7,564 nucleotides of DNA from an uncultured Clostridia bacterium (GCA_947302895.1 CAMYWU010000068.1:1-7564), one strand, 5' to 3'; positions 1 through 7,136 are shown, numbered from the stretch's first letter. Notes: generated by a model from the sequence alone, not told the origin. Program-made: numbers and translations.

Positions 1-1023
1 AAGAATTTCATCGGGATTAAGGCTGTTAACATAATCATTAAGGCTGATAAAGGTATACCTTTCATCAAGCATAATAATTCTTGAATAGTCCTGCAAAACA
101 AAAGGAACAAAGCTGTTTGCAAAGGAATCCTTTAAAATCAGCAGTGTTTTATCGCTTTTTGCATTATTATTTGTTATCTCAACAACACCGTGGTTTCCGC
201 CCTGAAAAACATTATATTTATTCTTTGTTTCAAGAGCGCTCAAATCATAAAACGCAGTATCCTTACCGTCGGCAGTAACGCTGACAGTGCTCACCTCGGG
301 CAATAGGATTTCGTCTTTTGTTTTAACAATCGGTGCTATTGAAAACAGCGTTCCCTGAAAATCCGGGCAAACCGAATTCAGCTTAAAACTATCCAAAGTT
401 TCAGCCTTCTCCCCCTTCGCCCTGCAAAAAGCCGCATAGGCATTATATGCGCCCTTTGCACTCCAGTGGTGGTCTGTTTTATAATAGCAATCGGGATTTG
501 AAAGCTCATTTTTTATATCAATAATTATTGCGTTTTCAAGCTGTCCGGTAAGCTCTGAATAAAGCTTGTCAAAATCGTACATAGGCGCCTCATAGGGCAG
601 TTCCTCACTTAAAACAGTTCCTGCCGAGGGAACATACATAACATATACCTTTCTGTTTTTTGCAGCAGAGTTTATTTTTTTTGCATATGAAGTAAGCGCT
701 TCCTCGTTTATATCGGCACTTGTTACCTTCTGAATAAGTCTACCGCTTTTGCAGATATATGCGCCGTTGATATCCATTTGACCTGTAATATAGCGGATTT
801 TGCTCTGTGCAAAAGCAAGACTGTCCCGCAGAGGAAACTGGTCGGACAAAAAGCTTTCCAAATCGCTTTGAAAAGCTCCGTCCTTAACATTTGATGATAT
901 TTCATCCCTTGTCATCAGCACTCTGTTTTCCTGCTCGGAAAGAGCGTTATCGGGAAAAGCAAAAATCGAAACAGCAATAAGAGCGGGTATAAGAATAAAT
1001 AATATTACAACTGCTTTTTTCAT
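1..1023 (-). CDS. DHHW family protein (AlgJ/AlgX-like O-acyl transfer partner), C-terminus cut by window edge
   Basis: The frame stays open from an ATG at 1021-1023 to base 1 (341 codons) and has no stop, so the 3' end lies outside the window. The protein starts with a signal-anchor (MKKAVVILFILIPALIAVSIF), which puts the rest outside the membrane. The family-defining D184-H185-H186-W187 is followed by Ser, and a second conserved block, LKDSFANSF, contains D299-S300. Together these resemble the Asp/His and Ser elements of the SGNH-like AlgJ/AlgX fold. In that family the protein takes an acyl group handed across the membrane by an MBOAT protein and places it on a polysaccharide. The MBOAT gene lies directly upstream with a 9-bp gap, and the GAGG ribosome binding site overlaps its stop codon. 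The acceptor glycan is not known. Roughly the last tenth of the protein is probably missing, judged from usual family length. Family assignment is firm; substrate is inference. Confidence 0.88.
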   Translation of the reverse strand, partial: MKKAVVILFILIPALIAVSIFAFPDNALSEQENRVLMTRDEISSNVKDGAFQSDLESFLSDQFPLRDSLAFAQSKIRYITGQMDINGAYICKSGRLIQKVTSADINEEALTSYAKKINSAAKNRKVYVMYVPSAGTVLSEELPYEAPMYDFDKLYSELTGQLENAIIIDIKNELSNPDCYYKTDHHWSAKGAYNAYAAFCRAKGEKAETLDSFKLNSVCPDFQGTLFSIAPIVKTKDEILLPEVSTVSVTADGKDTAFYDLSALETKNKYNVFQGGNHGVVEITNNNAKSDKTLLILKDSFANSFVPFVLQDYSRIIMLDERYTFISLNDYVNSLNPDEIL

Positions 1024-1032
1024 AATCCAACC

Positions 1033-2421
1033 TCAAAATCTGAAATACAAAAACGGATTATAACTGTCGCCGATAAGCATTAAAACAGAAAGCGTAATAA
1101 GCACGGCTGCAACAGCAAGTCTTGCTGTCTTTGAAGGCGTTATCTTTTTAAAGAGCTTTTTCGGAATATCACTTGAGAAAACAGCGCAGAGAACAAAAAT
1201 CACAAAATACGACCTGAAATAATAAGAACAGCCGCCTCCGATACCGTTTGCACCGAATAACGAAGCTATGAATTCTCCGAGCTTTGAAAAATCCTCAATA
1301 GCAAAAATCGCCCACGAAAACAGCACTGCAATAATCGTGTATAAATGGCTGATAATCGGCGGAAGCTTTTCCATTAGCTTATGCAAAAAGAGCTTTTCGA
1401 TAACAAGTAAAACGAAGAAATAAATTCCCCATAAAACAAAGTTCCAGCCTGCACCGTGCCATAAGCCTGTTAAAAACCAGACTATAAACAGATTAACAAT
1501 CTGCCTTGGCAAGCCCTTTCTGTTGCCGCCGAGCGGAATATAAACGTATTCCCTGAACCACTTTCCGAGAGAAATGTGCCAGCGCCGCCAGAATTCGGTT
1601 ATACTTTTTGACATATAAGGATAGTTAAAGTTTTCGTTTAAATCAAAGCCGAGCATTTTTGCAAGCCCTATAGCCATATCCGAATAGCCCGAAAAATCAA
1701 AAAAAATCTGAAAGGCAAATGCAAGTGTTCCGAGCCACGCAACCGAAGCCGAAGCTCCGCTTTCACAGGATATTTCACTCCATATTGCGCCTGCCTGATT
1801 TGCAAGCAAAACCTTTTTTGCAAGACCTGCAGAAAACCGAATGATACCGTTTACGGCTTTATCGGCGCTGAGCTTCCTTCGGTTTATTTCAAGCTGGTTT
1901 TCAATATCGGCATAACGGACAATCGGGCCCGCAATAAGCTGCGGAAACATACAGATATACATTCCGAAATTAATTATATTATGCTGAGCCTTAACCTGCT
2001 TTCTGTAAACATCAATTGTGTATGAAAGCGTCTGAAAGGTATAAAACGATATTCCGATTGGTAAAGCTATACCTGATGTACGCAGATTAAGACCGCCGAT
2101 ATTATCGGCAGTCTCAATCAGAAAATCAGTATATTTAAAAACGCATAATAAGCCAATATTAACAATAACGGAAAGAGCGAGTATCGCCTTTCTCGCATTT
2201 GGCTTGTTCTTCCCCTCAAGCCTCTCAAGCGCCAAGCCGTTGCAGTAATCAAAAACAGTTGAAAACAGCATAATAAGAATGTATATCGGCTCGCCCCACG
2301 CATAGAAAACAAGACTTGCAACAAATAATACGCCGTTTTTTGCCTGCTTTAGCGAAAGGTAATAAAGCGCAAGTGTTGTTGGCAGAAAGAGAAGCAGAAA
2401 AACAAAGCTACTGAATACCAT
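1033..2421 (-). CDS. MBOAT family O-acyltransferase (AlgI-like)
   Basis: This 462-aa polytopic membrane protein should move an acyl group, probably acetyl, from a cytoplasmic donor across the membrane for use on a surface polymer. It opens with the MVFSSFVFLL start typical of AlgI-type proteins and has about ten hydrophobic segments. Conserved MBOAT blocks are PQLIAGPIVRY (160-170), DFSGYSDMAIG (242-252), FWRRWHISL (277-285, His282) and LTGLWHGAGWNF (317-328). In the last, His322 is the presumed catalytic histidine and falls at the same number as in Pseudomonas AlgI. DltB is less likely because no dltA, dltC or dltD lies nearby and the next gene is a DHHW protein. The ATG is only 2 bp after the upstream TAG, and I see no Shine-Dalgarno sequence before it, so translation is probably coupled to the lipoprotein gene. 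The acceptor is unknown. Confidence 0.92.
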   Translation of the reverse strand: MVFSSFVFLLLFLPTTLALYYLSLKQAKNGVLFVASLVFYAWGEPIYILIMLFSTVFDYCNGLALERLEGKNKPNARKAILALSVIVNIGLLCVFKYTDFLIETADNIGGLNLRTSGIALPIGISFYTFQTLSYTIDVYRKQVKAQHNIINFGMYICMFPQLIAGPIVRYADIENQLEINRRKLSADKAVNGIIRFSAGLAKKVLLANQAGAIWSEISCESGASASVAWLGTLAFAFQIFFDFSGYSDMAIGLAKMLGFDLNENFNYPYMSKSITEFWRRWHISLGKWFREYVYIPLGGNRKGLPRQIVNLFIVWFLTGLWHGAGWNFVLWGIYFFVLLVIEKLFLHKLMEKLPPIISHLYTIIAVLFSWAIFAIEDFSKLGEFIASLFGANGIGGGCSYYFRSYFVIFVLCAVFSSDIPKKLFKKITPSKTARLAVAAVLITLSVLMLIGDSYNPFLYFRF

Positions 2422-2423
2422 AT

Positions 2424-2918
2424 CTATTTAAAAAAGTCATAAAACGCATCGGATATTTTATCCGCTTCATCGCCAACTATTAATGCAGCGCAATTTGAAT
2501 CGGTTGCAATTCTTGCCGCATCAAGCTTTTTGAGCTGGCTTTTATCATATGTTGAATAAAGGGATTTGCGCTTTTGAAGATGAGCTTCAAGGCTCTCCCT
2601 CGCCTGTGTTAAATCGCCTGAGTTTTTAACCTGAATTACGGCAATTTCATCGGCGTTTCCCGTTCCGTTTGTTGCATAGTAAACAAAGAATCCTTCAACC
2701 TTTGAATAGCTCATATCCGAAATATTGGTGAAAATACTTGAAGCATCCTCATCCTCCGAGCTTGCATAGGTCATATCATCAAACCTGTTTGTTGCTCCAG
2801 CCATTGCCGTTTTTAAATCATACATACTGATCTCTTGCCCGTTTTGCTTTGAGCAGGAGCAAAAAACACAGGCAGCGGCTAAAACTATGCTTAATAAAGC
2901 AATCAGCTTTTTTCTCAT
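2424..2918 (-). CDS. DUF4358-type lipoprotein, function unknown
   Basis: A 164-aa exported protein. Residues 1-22 form a signal peptide (MRKK, then a hydrophobic core) ending in a cysteine cluster, VFCSCSK. Cys22 is the likeliest lipidated residue, although Phe at -3 is atypical for a lipobox. The mature part matches my memory of DUF4358: a Tyr-rich strand (EGFFVYYATN), then AVIQVKN, a helix with LEAHLQKRKSLY, and a final ALIVGDEADKISDAFYDFF stretch. No catalytic residues are recognisable. It sits between the transglutaminase-like gene (6-bp gap) and the MBOAT gene (2-bp gap), so it is certainly co-transcribed and probably works at the outer face of the membrane in the same process. The ribosome binding site is weak: only a GGGG overlapping the upstream stop region. 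DUF4358 genes near MBOAT/DHHW genes are, from memory, a recurring arrangement in Clostridia; the role is not established. Confidence 0.8.
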   Translation of the reverse strand: MRKKLIALLSIVLAAACVFCSCSKQNGQEISMYDLKTAMAGATNRFDDMTYASSEDEDASSIFTNISDMSYSKVEGFFVYYATNGTGNADEIAVIQVKNSGDLTQARESLEAHLQKRKSLYSTYDKSQLKKLDAARIATDSNCAALIVGDEADKISDAFYDFFK

Positions 2919-2924
2919 TTTATT

Positions 2925-3986
2925 TTACCCCACTGCTGTTTTTGAATAGTATTCGTCCATCGCCTTATTGATAGCTTTGAAAATCTTTTGTTCTGTTTCT
3001 TCATCAACCTCGGCTAAATTATCATTATAGAAGTTGATATAAAAGCACAGAACATACTGAGATTTTTCATTGAGCATCCAATCGTATGAAAGCGAAAACT
3101 TATCGCCCGAATCAAGCTGATTTACAAGCGAGGCAACCATAAACTGCGCTTCATTTTCGTTCTTTTCGTTAATCTCTTTTTTGAAGGTACAGCTTATTAC
3201 ATTCTTTTTGCTGATAACGGCATTAGTCAGCCACTTGGGAATGGCATAAATATCCTTAAGCTCCTCGCAGATTGAGAAAATATAATTGTATTTTTTGCCC
3301 GTTGCCGCAGGGAAATATTCCTTGGTCCAGTCATGACCCTGGGAACAGCGTGTGTCATCCATATTAAAATTTTGATAATTATTGCTTTCGCTGTCCATAT
3401 AGCAATCGGTATGATACCAGCCGTCGTCAAGCTTAACCAAATCCCAGGTGTGAGTTAAATCCGAGGAATGAACAACCTTGCACTCGATATCAAGCATCTG
3501 CATAAACAATCTGAAGGTTGTTGCATAGCCAACGCAAACAGCACTTCTGTATTTCAAAACATCGTGGGGATTATCGCTGTCGCCGATTCTTGTAGGAATA
3601 ACAGTCAGAATACCCGTGTTCTGCTTAAGCTTTGCTGTTAACCAGTCATAAATCGCTTTTTCTTTTTCAAAATCGGTCATCTTATCCGTTATAACCTCGG
3701 AAATAATGTCCTTTGCCATATCAAGCGTTTCCTTGTCGTTATCATCAAGCTTTGAGGTATCACCCGATTTATAAGCATCGGAAATATTAAGGGTTGATTT
3801 AATCGTGTATGTGCCTGCAATGGTTACATCATCCTCTTTATCAACGTCCTCAGCTATTCCCTGATACTTTTCAATAGCCTTAACAGTATTGCGCTGACTG
3901 TAGAGCATAACCCCAGAAAGCGCAAGACTTGCGCAAAGCACAAGGGATATAAAAATCATAAAACCGTTTAACTTCTTTTCATTCAT
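2925..3986 (-). CDS. Membrane-anchored transglutaminase-like (cysteine protease fold) protein
   Basis: This 353-aa protein has a single N-terminal membrane anchor (about residues 8-29) and an outside domain. The transglutaminase-like core runs from about 100 to 200 and shows the full triad: Cys151 in AVCVGYATTFR, His179 in LTHTWDLVKL and Asp194 in WYHTDCYMDS. The KAIYDWLTAKL helix (about 110-120) is typical of the region before the core. The C-terminal part (about 255-345) is unassigned. Bacterial members of this fold are usually peptidases or amidases, and true protein cross-linking is less common, so the substrate is open. It is the first gene of the four-gene operon, with a good AGGGAGAG ribosome binding site (3993-4000, 6-nt spacer) behind a strong promoter. 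Acting on a surface protein or peptide linked to the acylation pathway is inference from context. Confidence 0.87.
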   Translation of the reverse strand: MNEKKLNGFMIFISLVLCASLALSGVMLYSQRNTVKAIEKYQGIAEDVDKEDDVTIAGTYTIKSTLNISDAYKSGDTSKLDDNDKETLDMAKDIISEVITDKMTDFEKEKAIYDWLTAKLKQNTGILTVIPTRIGDSDNPHDVLKYRSAVCVGYATTFRLFMQMLDIECKVVHSSDLTHTWDLVKLDDGWYHTDCYMDSESNNYQNFNMDDTRCSQGHDWTKEYFPAATGKKYNYIFSICEELKDIYAIPKWLTNAVISKKNVISCTFKKEINEKNENEAQFMVASLVNQLDSGDKFSLSYDWMLNEKSQYVLCFYINFYNDNLAEVDEETEQKIFKAINKAMDEYYSKTAVG

Positions 3987-3992
3987 TTCAAA

Positions 3993-4000
3993 CTCTCCCT
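3993..4000 (-). promoter_or_regulatory. Ribosome binding site of the transglutaminase-like gene
   Basis: AGGGAGAG on the minus strand, 6 nt before the ATG at 3984-3986. It fixes this start codon and directly follows the leader dyad (4011-4029). Confidence 0.8.
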
Positions 4001-4010
4001 TCTGTCGACT

Positions 4011-4029
4011 GTGCTAATCAAATCAGCAC
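4011..4029 (-). promoter_or_regulatory. Dyad in the predicted 5' leader of the acylation operon
   Basis: The minus strand reads GTGCTGATTTGATTAGCAC. The 8-nt arms pair fully in RNA (one G-U) around a 3-nt loop. Measured from the promoter at 4043-4071, the site covers about +8 to +26, and it lies 10 nt before the Shine-Dalgarno sequence. It could be a repressor operator just after the start site or an mRNA stem affecting stability or ribosome access. No T-run follows, so it is not an intrinsic terminator. I know of no regulator with this exact sequence. Confidence 0.5.
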
Positions 4030-4042
4030 GCCTTACAAATCC

Positions 4043-4071
4043 GTTATATCACACAATTGATATTATGTCAA
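4043..4071 (-). promoter_or_regulatory. Sigma-A promoter of the transglutaminase/DUF4358/MBOAT/DHHW operon
   Basis: On the minus strand a perfect -35 TTGACA (4066-4071) is separated by exactly 17 bp from the -10 TATAAC (4043-4048), which is preceded by TGA, an extended -10. The start site should be near 4036, leaving a leader of about 50 nt before the ATG at 3986. Such a near-consensus promoter implies strong basal expression, so repression would be the expected mode of control. The Rex-like palindrome lies just upstream of the -35 box. Confidence 0.85.
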
Positions 4072-4075
4072 CAAG

Positions 4076-4101
4076 AATATTGTTAATTTTTTAACAATAT
4101 T
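4076..4101. promoter_or_regulatory. Candidate Rex operator (perfect palindrome)
   Basis: Positions 4080-4097 read TTGTTAATTTTTTAACAA, matching exactly the TTGTTAA-N4-TTAACAA site reported for the NADH-sensing repressor Rex in clostridia. The symmetry extends to 11-bp arms (4076-4086 and 4091-4101). The palindrome ends 4 bp upstream of the -35 box, so a bound dimer could hinder RNA polymerase. The match is seen directly; binding by Rex is inference, and AT-rich palindromes can arise by chance. The rex gene is not in this window. Confidence 0.6.
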
Positions 4102-4120
4102 TTCCAGCCCTTCATAGCAT

Positions 4121-4156
4121 AAAAAAAGCAGGAATCTGCGGTGCAAATTCCTGCTT
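4121..4156 (-). terminator. Intrinsic terminator of the iolD-iolE transcript
   Basis: It begins 10 bp after the iolE stop. A 10-bp perfect stem (AAGCAGGAAT with ATTCCTGCTT) continues through a G-U pair into TTGC/GCAG, giving about 14 bp around a 3-nt loop. A run of seven Ts (4121-4127) overlaps and follows the stem on the minus strand. It separates the inositol genes from the acylation operon. Confidence 0.93.
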
Positions 4157-4166
4157 AATTTTATTA

Positions 4167-5066
4167 TTATAAGCCTGCTTTTTCCTTAATGTATTTTCTG
4201 GCTTTTACTGCATATTCAAACGGATTTGCCTTAGCGGGATCCTGCTCAGCTTCAACAACAACCCAGCCCTCATAATTATTCTCTGCAAGAATATCGAAGA
4301 TTGGCTTGAAATCAACATCGCCGTCGCCGGGAACTGTGAACACGCCTGCACGAACAGCATCGAGGAAACTCATATGCTGAGGAACAACCTGATTGTTATA
4401 AACATCAAGGCGAACATCCTTAAGATGAACATGCTTAATTCTGTTTACATACTTTTTAAGCACGGGTACGGGGTCGATACCTGCAAAGGTAAGATGACCT
4501 GAGTCGAAGAGAAGATAAACAAGCTCGGGGTCTGTAAGCTCCATAAGCTTATCGATTTCTTCAACTGTCTGAACGCCTGTTCCCATATGGTGGTGAACGG
4601 TGAAAAACATTCCCTTTGATTTTGCATAAGCGCCCATTTCATTGAAGCCCTTTGCAACAATTGCCCACTCTTCATCTGTATAATACGGCTTTTCATCAAG
4701 GATTGATTTTGTTAAATCGCCCTGGATTGAATTGCCCTGCTCCGATGCGCCGATAACTCTTGCGCCAAGCTTATAGAGCTTATCTGCATGAGCCTTGAAA
4801 GCCTCGATTGTTTCCTCGTATGGCTTTGAAGTGAGGAAGGAAGAAAACCACGCATTACAAATCTGGAGTCCTCTTATATCAAGATATGGTTTTAAAACAT
4901 CGGGGTCCGAGGGGTATTTATTACCGATTTCAGAACCCTTAAAGCCTGCAAGAGCCATTTCGGAAATGCACTGCTCGAAGGTGTTTTCTGCGCCTAAATC
5001 GGGCATATCATCATTTGTCCAGCCGATAGGTGCAATAGCAAGTTTTACTTTATTGGGATCTAACAT
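4167..5066 (-). CDS. iolE: Inosose dehydratase (myo-inosose-2 dehydratase) IolE
   Basis: This 299-aa cytoplasmic enzyme removes water from 2-keto-myo-inositol to give 3D-(3,5/4)-trihydroxycyclohexane-1,2-dione, the second step of bacterial myo-inositol breakdown; the product feeds IolD. Full length is typical of the family (about 297 aa in Bacillus). The start [24 protein letters not shown] is characteristic of IolE. The xylose-isomerase-like TIM-barrel blocks are present: [10 protein letters not shown] (40-49), [11 protein letters not shown] (156-166), [10 protein letters not shown] (187-196), KHVHLKDVR (211-219), PGDGDVDF (246-253) and VVVEAEQDP (269-277). The acidic and His residues in these blocks should bind the divalent metal. 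A strong AAGGAG (5073-5078) lies 6 nt before the ATG. It is the last gene of its transcript, before the terminator at 4121-4156. The gap from iolD is almost filled by a repeat element. Confidence 0.96.
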   Translation of the reverse strand: MLDPNKVKLAIAPIGWTNDDMPDLGAENTFEQCISEMALAGFKGSEIGNKYPSDPDVLKPYLDIRGLQICNAWFSSFLTSKPYEETIEAFKAHADKLYKLGARVIGASEQGNSIQGDLTKSILDEKPYYTDEEWAIVAKGFNEMGAYAKSKGMFFTVHHHMGTGVQTVEEIDKLMELTDPELVYLLFDSGHLTFAGIDPVPVLKKYVNRIKHVHLKDVRLDVYNNQVVPQHMSFLDAVRAGVFTVPGDGDVDFKPIFDILAENNYEGWVVVEAEQDPAKANPFEYAVKARKYIKEKAGL

Positions 5067-5083
5067 AGTTTACTCCTTTTAAA

Positions 5084-5204
5084 AGTTTCGCGTTTCGAGT
5101 TGCAAGTTGTTGGGCGGGACACCCGCACCCGATTATAGTTTTATTGTCCGAGCGCTTGCGTGAGTAACCGAGAACTCGCAACTCGCAGCTCGCAACTCGC
5201 AACT
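5084..5204. repeat. Small non-coding repeat element with inverted heptamer-array ends (element A, MITE-like)
   Basis: A 121-bp element bounded by imperfect inverted arms at 5084-5109 and 5179-5204 (21 of 26 positions complementary). The right side is a tandem array of the 7-bp unit ACTCGCA (5174-5201; the third copy begins with G). Inside are two blocks shared with the larger element at 7080-7546: 5112-5129 matches 7502-7519 in reverse complement at 17 of 18 bases, and 5160-5171 matches 7112-7123 in reverse complement at 12 of 12. It holds no gene; 350 bp of coding sequence in the larger copy is replaced by about a dozen bases. It fits between the iolD stop (5210-5212) and the iolE ribosome binding site, leaving both intact. 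The likeliest reading is an internally deleted, non-autonomous copy, lying in the opposite orientation. Confidence 0.8.
5174..5203. repeat. Tandem 7-bp array (ACTCGCA unit, four copies plus partial)
   Basis: Copies start at 5174, 5181, 5188 and 5195. The third begins with G rather than A, and a partial ACT follows. The array forms the iolD-side arm of element A. Its unit on the other strand (TGCGAGT) differs from the TTGAGAA-type unit of element B at two or three positions but keeps the 7-bp period. Confidence 0.85.
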
Positions 5205-5209
5205 GAAAA

Positions 5210-7063
5210 TTAATAGTCAAATGTTTTTGCAATATTTGCCTGCATATCTTCATATGCCGCTGCAACAGTTTCGCTCTTTGAAACCTCGGCAACGCCAACT
5301 CTCCACCAGCTTTCAAAGCCTGGGGTCATTGTCTTTGGAAGAACCTTAATATCGAAAACAACTGATTTAGTTTGCTTCTTTGCATCCTCAAGAGCAGCTT
5401 TGAGCTCGGCTGAATTATGGATTGAATATCCCTTAGCGCCGTAGCCCTCTGCAATCTTTGCAAAGTCAACCGTCATATCAGCGCCGTCAAGCATTCCTGT
5501 TTCGGGATTTCTTGCACGGAAAACTGTTCCGAAGGTATCGGTTCCCTGATTGTTCTGAAGATTTTCAATACAGCCCCATCCGAGATTATCAAATACGCAA
5601 ACATTAATTTTCATACCCTCCTGGAGCGAGGTATAAAGCTCGCTGTGCCCCATAAGGAAGGAGCCATCGCCAGTAAAGGTATAAACCTCTGCTTCGGGCT
5701 TTGCAAGCTTTGCGCCAAGTGCGCCGTTAACCTCATAGCCCATATTTGAATAGCCGTATTCCATATGATATGTTCCACGGTTCTTGGGTCTGAACAAACG
5801 CTGCATATCGCCGGGAAGAGAGCCTGATGAACCGAGTGCAATATCCTCGTCGCCCATAAATTCATTGATTATACCAAGCGCAAGAGTCTGGTTGAGACCG
5901 CCCTCAAGCTCAGTTGAATAGTATTCATCAACGATTTTATTCCAATCAGCCTTAGCATCTGTGATTTCGGTTGTGTATTCGGTTTTGTATCCGTCGAGCG
6001 AATCAATAAGAGCCGATACAGCCTCTTTAGCATCTGCAACGATTGCCTCAGCATCCATCTTATATGCGTCAAACGGACAGATATTTATGCCGAGAACCTT
6101 TCTGTTTTCGTTGAAAAGCCACTTTGAAGCGGTTGTGAAATCGGAAAATCTTGTTCCAACACCGATAACAAGATCGGCATCCTTTGCAACAACATTTGCA
6201 GCCTTACCGCCTGTTACGCCGATACCGCCGAGATTAAGCGGATGATTCCAGGAGATAAGTCCCTTACCTGCCTGAGTTTCGGAAACAGGAATATTATACT
6301 TTTCTGCAAGTTTAAGAAGCTCTTTTTCAGCTCCGCTGTAGCGAACGCCGCCGCCGCAAACAATAATCGGCTTTTTAGCCTTTTTGATAAGCGCAGTTGC
6401 TCTTTCAAGCTGGGATGCGCTTATAGGTCTGCGATCGATATGCCAAACACGCTTTTGAAGGAAGTGTTCGGGATAATCATAAGCCTCGCCCTCAACATCC
6501 TGAGGCATTGCAAGACAAACTGCGCCTGTATCAGCAGGGTCGGTTAAAACTCTCATAGCGTGGATACAAGCTGTCATAAGCTGCTCGGGGCGCTCAATTC
6601 TGTCGAAATAATGGCAAACGCCCTTGAAAGCATCGTTAACAGTTCTTCCGTAGCCATCAAAGAACTCAGCCTGCTGCAAAACAGGGTCGGGCTGACGGCA
6701 GGCAAAGGTATCGCCGGGAAGAACAAGAAGCGGAATTCTGTTTGCAGTTGCGCATCCGCAGGCGGTTACCATATTGGTTGCGCCGGGACCGATTGAAGAA
6801 ACGCAGGGAATTATTGCCTTTCTGTCCATCTGCTTTGCATATGCAACAGCAGCAAGAGCCATATTCTGTTCGTTTTTGCCCTGGTAAAACTTAAGATTAT
6901 GTCCTCCCTGCTCAAGAGCCTGACCAACGCCTACAACGCAGCCGTGGCCAAATATACCGAACATACCCGATACAAACTTGCTTTCAACGCCGTCAACTTC
7001 AATGTATTGATTGTCCAGGAACTTAACAAGCGCCTGAGACATTGTTAATCTTTCTCTGTTCAT
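5210..7063 (-). CDS. iolD: 3D-(3,5/4)-trihydroxycyclohexane-1,2-dione hydrolase IolD (ThDP-dependent)
   Basis: This 617-aa enzyme opens the ring of trihydroxycyclohexane-1,2-dione to give 5-deoxy-glucuronate, the step after IolE. It has the three-domain layout of ThDP enzymes. The N-terminal Pyr domain holds the cofactor-activating Glu65 in YQGKNEQNMALAAVAYAKQ. A middle domain contains PIIVCGGGVRYSGA (232-245). The C-terminal PP domain has the Mg/ThDP motif G465-D466-G467 through D492-N493 (FDNLGWG). SSIGPGATNM (89-98) is typical of the superfamily. The C-terminal TPGFESWWRVGVAEVS (580-595) is, as I recall it, a hallmark of IolD rather than acetolactate synthase. The ATG at 7061-7063 is preceded by AGAGG (7071-7075) with a 7-nt spacer; Met8 is a less likely start. 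No promoter is evident just upstream, so transcription probably comes through the four-helix-bundle gene. It is flanked on both sides by related repeat elements. Confidence 0.96.
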   Translation of the reverse strand: MNRERLTMSQALVKFLDNQYIEVDGVESKFVSGMFGIFGHGCVVGVGQALEQGGHNLKFYQGKNEQNMALAAVAYAKQMDRKAIIPCVSSIGPGATNMVTACGCATANRIPLLVLPGDTFACRQPDPVLQQAEFFDGYGRTVNDAFKGVCHYFDRIERPEQLMTACIHAMRVLTDPADTGAVCLAMPQDVEGEAYDYPEHFLQKRVWHIDRRPISASQLERATALIKKAKKPIIVCGGGVRYSGAEKELLKLAEKYNIPVSETQAGKGLISWNHPLNLGGIGVTGGKAANVVAKDADLVIGVGTRFSDFTTASKWLFNENRKVLGINICPFDAYKMDAEAIVADAKEAVSALIDSLDGYKTEYTTEITDAKADWNKIVDEYYSTELEGGLNQTLALGIINEFMGDEDIALGSSGSLPGDMQRLFRPKNRGTYHMEYGYSNMGYEVNGALGAKLAKPEAEVYTFTGDGSFLMGHSELYTSLQEGMKINVCVFDNLGWGCIENLQNNQGTDTFGTVFRARNPETGMLDGADMTVDFAKIAEGYGAKGYSIHNSAELKAALEDAKKQTKSVVFDIKVLPKTMTPGFESWWRVGVAEVSKSETVAAAYEDMQANIAKTFDY

Positions 7064-7079
7064 TTAATTACCTCTTTTA

Positions 7080-7103
7080 AATTGAGAATTGAGATTTGAG
7101 AAT
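7080..7103. repeat. Left inverted arm of element B (heptamer ATTGAGA)
   Basis: Copies start at 7081, 7088 and 7095 (the last reads TTTGAGA). This arm is complementary to 7523-7546 with one mismatch. It begins 4 bp upstream of the iolD ribosome binding site (7071-7075). Confidence 0.85.
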
Positions 7104-7136
7104 GGAAAATTTCGGTTACTCACTTCGTTCGAACAA

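Noticed and set aside
81..278. Short plus-strand open frame, like others at 4795-5082, 5961-6245, 6242-6547 and 6560-6796
   Set aside because: They lie opposite well-supported minus-strand genes, lack recognisable domains and have no convincing ribosome binding sites.
1033..2421. MBOAT protein as DltB of teichoic acid D-alanylation
   Set aside because: No dltA, dltC or dltD gene is present, and the DHHW partner downstream points to the AlgI/AlgJ type.
4076..4101. AT-rich palindrome as an intrinsic terminator
   Set aside because: No T-run follows on either strand, the stem has one G-C pair per arm, and a strong terminator already lies at 4121-4156.
5112..5129. GC-rich GCGGG/CCCGC mini-hairpin as a terminator between iolD and iolE
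   Set aside because: It has a 5-bp stem and no T-run, and is better explained as a core block of the repeat element.
5174..5203. Tandem short repeats as a CRISPR array
   Set aside because: Units are 7 bp with no spacers, and no cas genes are present.
5050..5316. Minus-strand open frame spanning the iolD end and element A
   Set aside because: It overlaps iolD out of frame, and its product is translated repeat sequence (for example QLRVASCELRV).
5210..7063. Acetolactate synthase instead of IolD
   Set aside because: The C-terminal TPGFESWWRVGVAEVS block, the length and adjacency to iolE support IolD.
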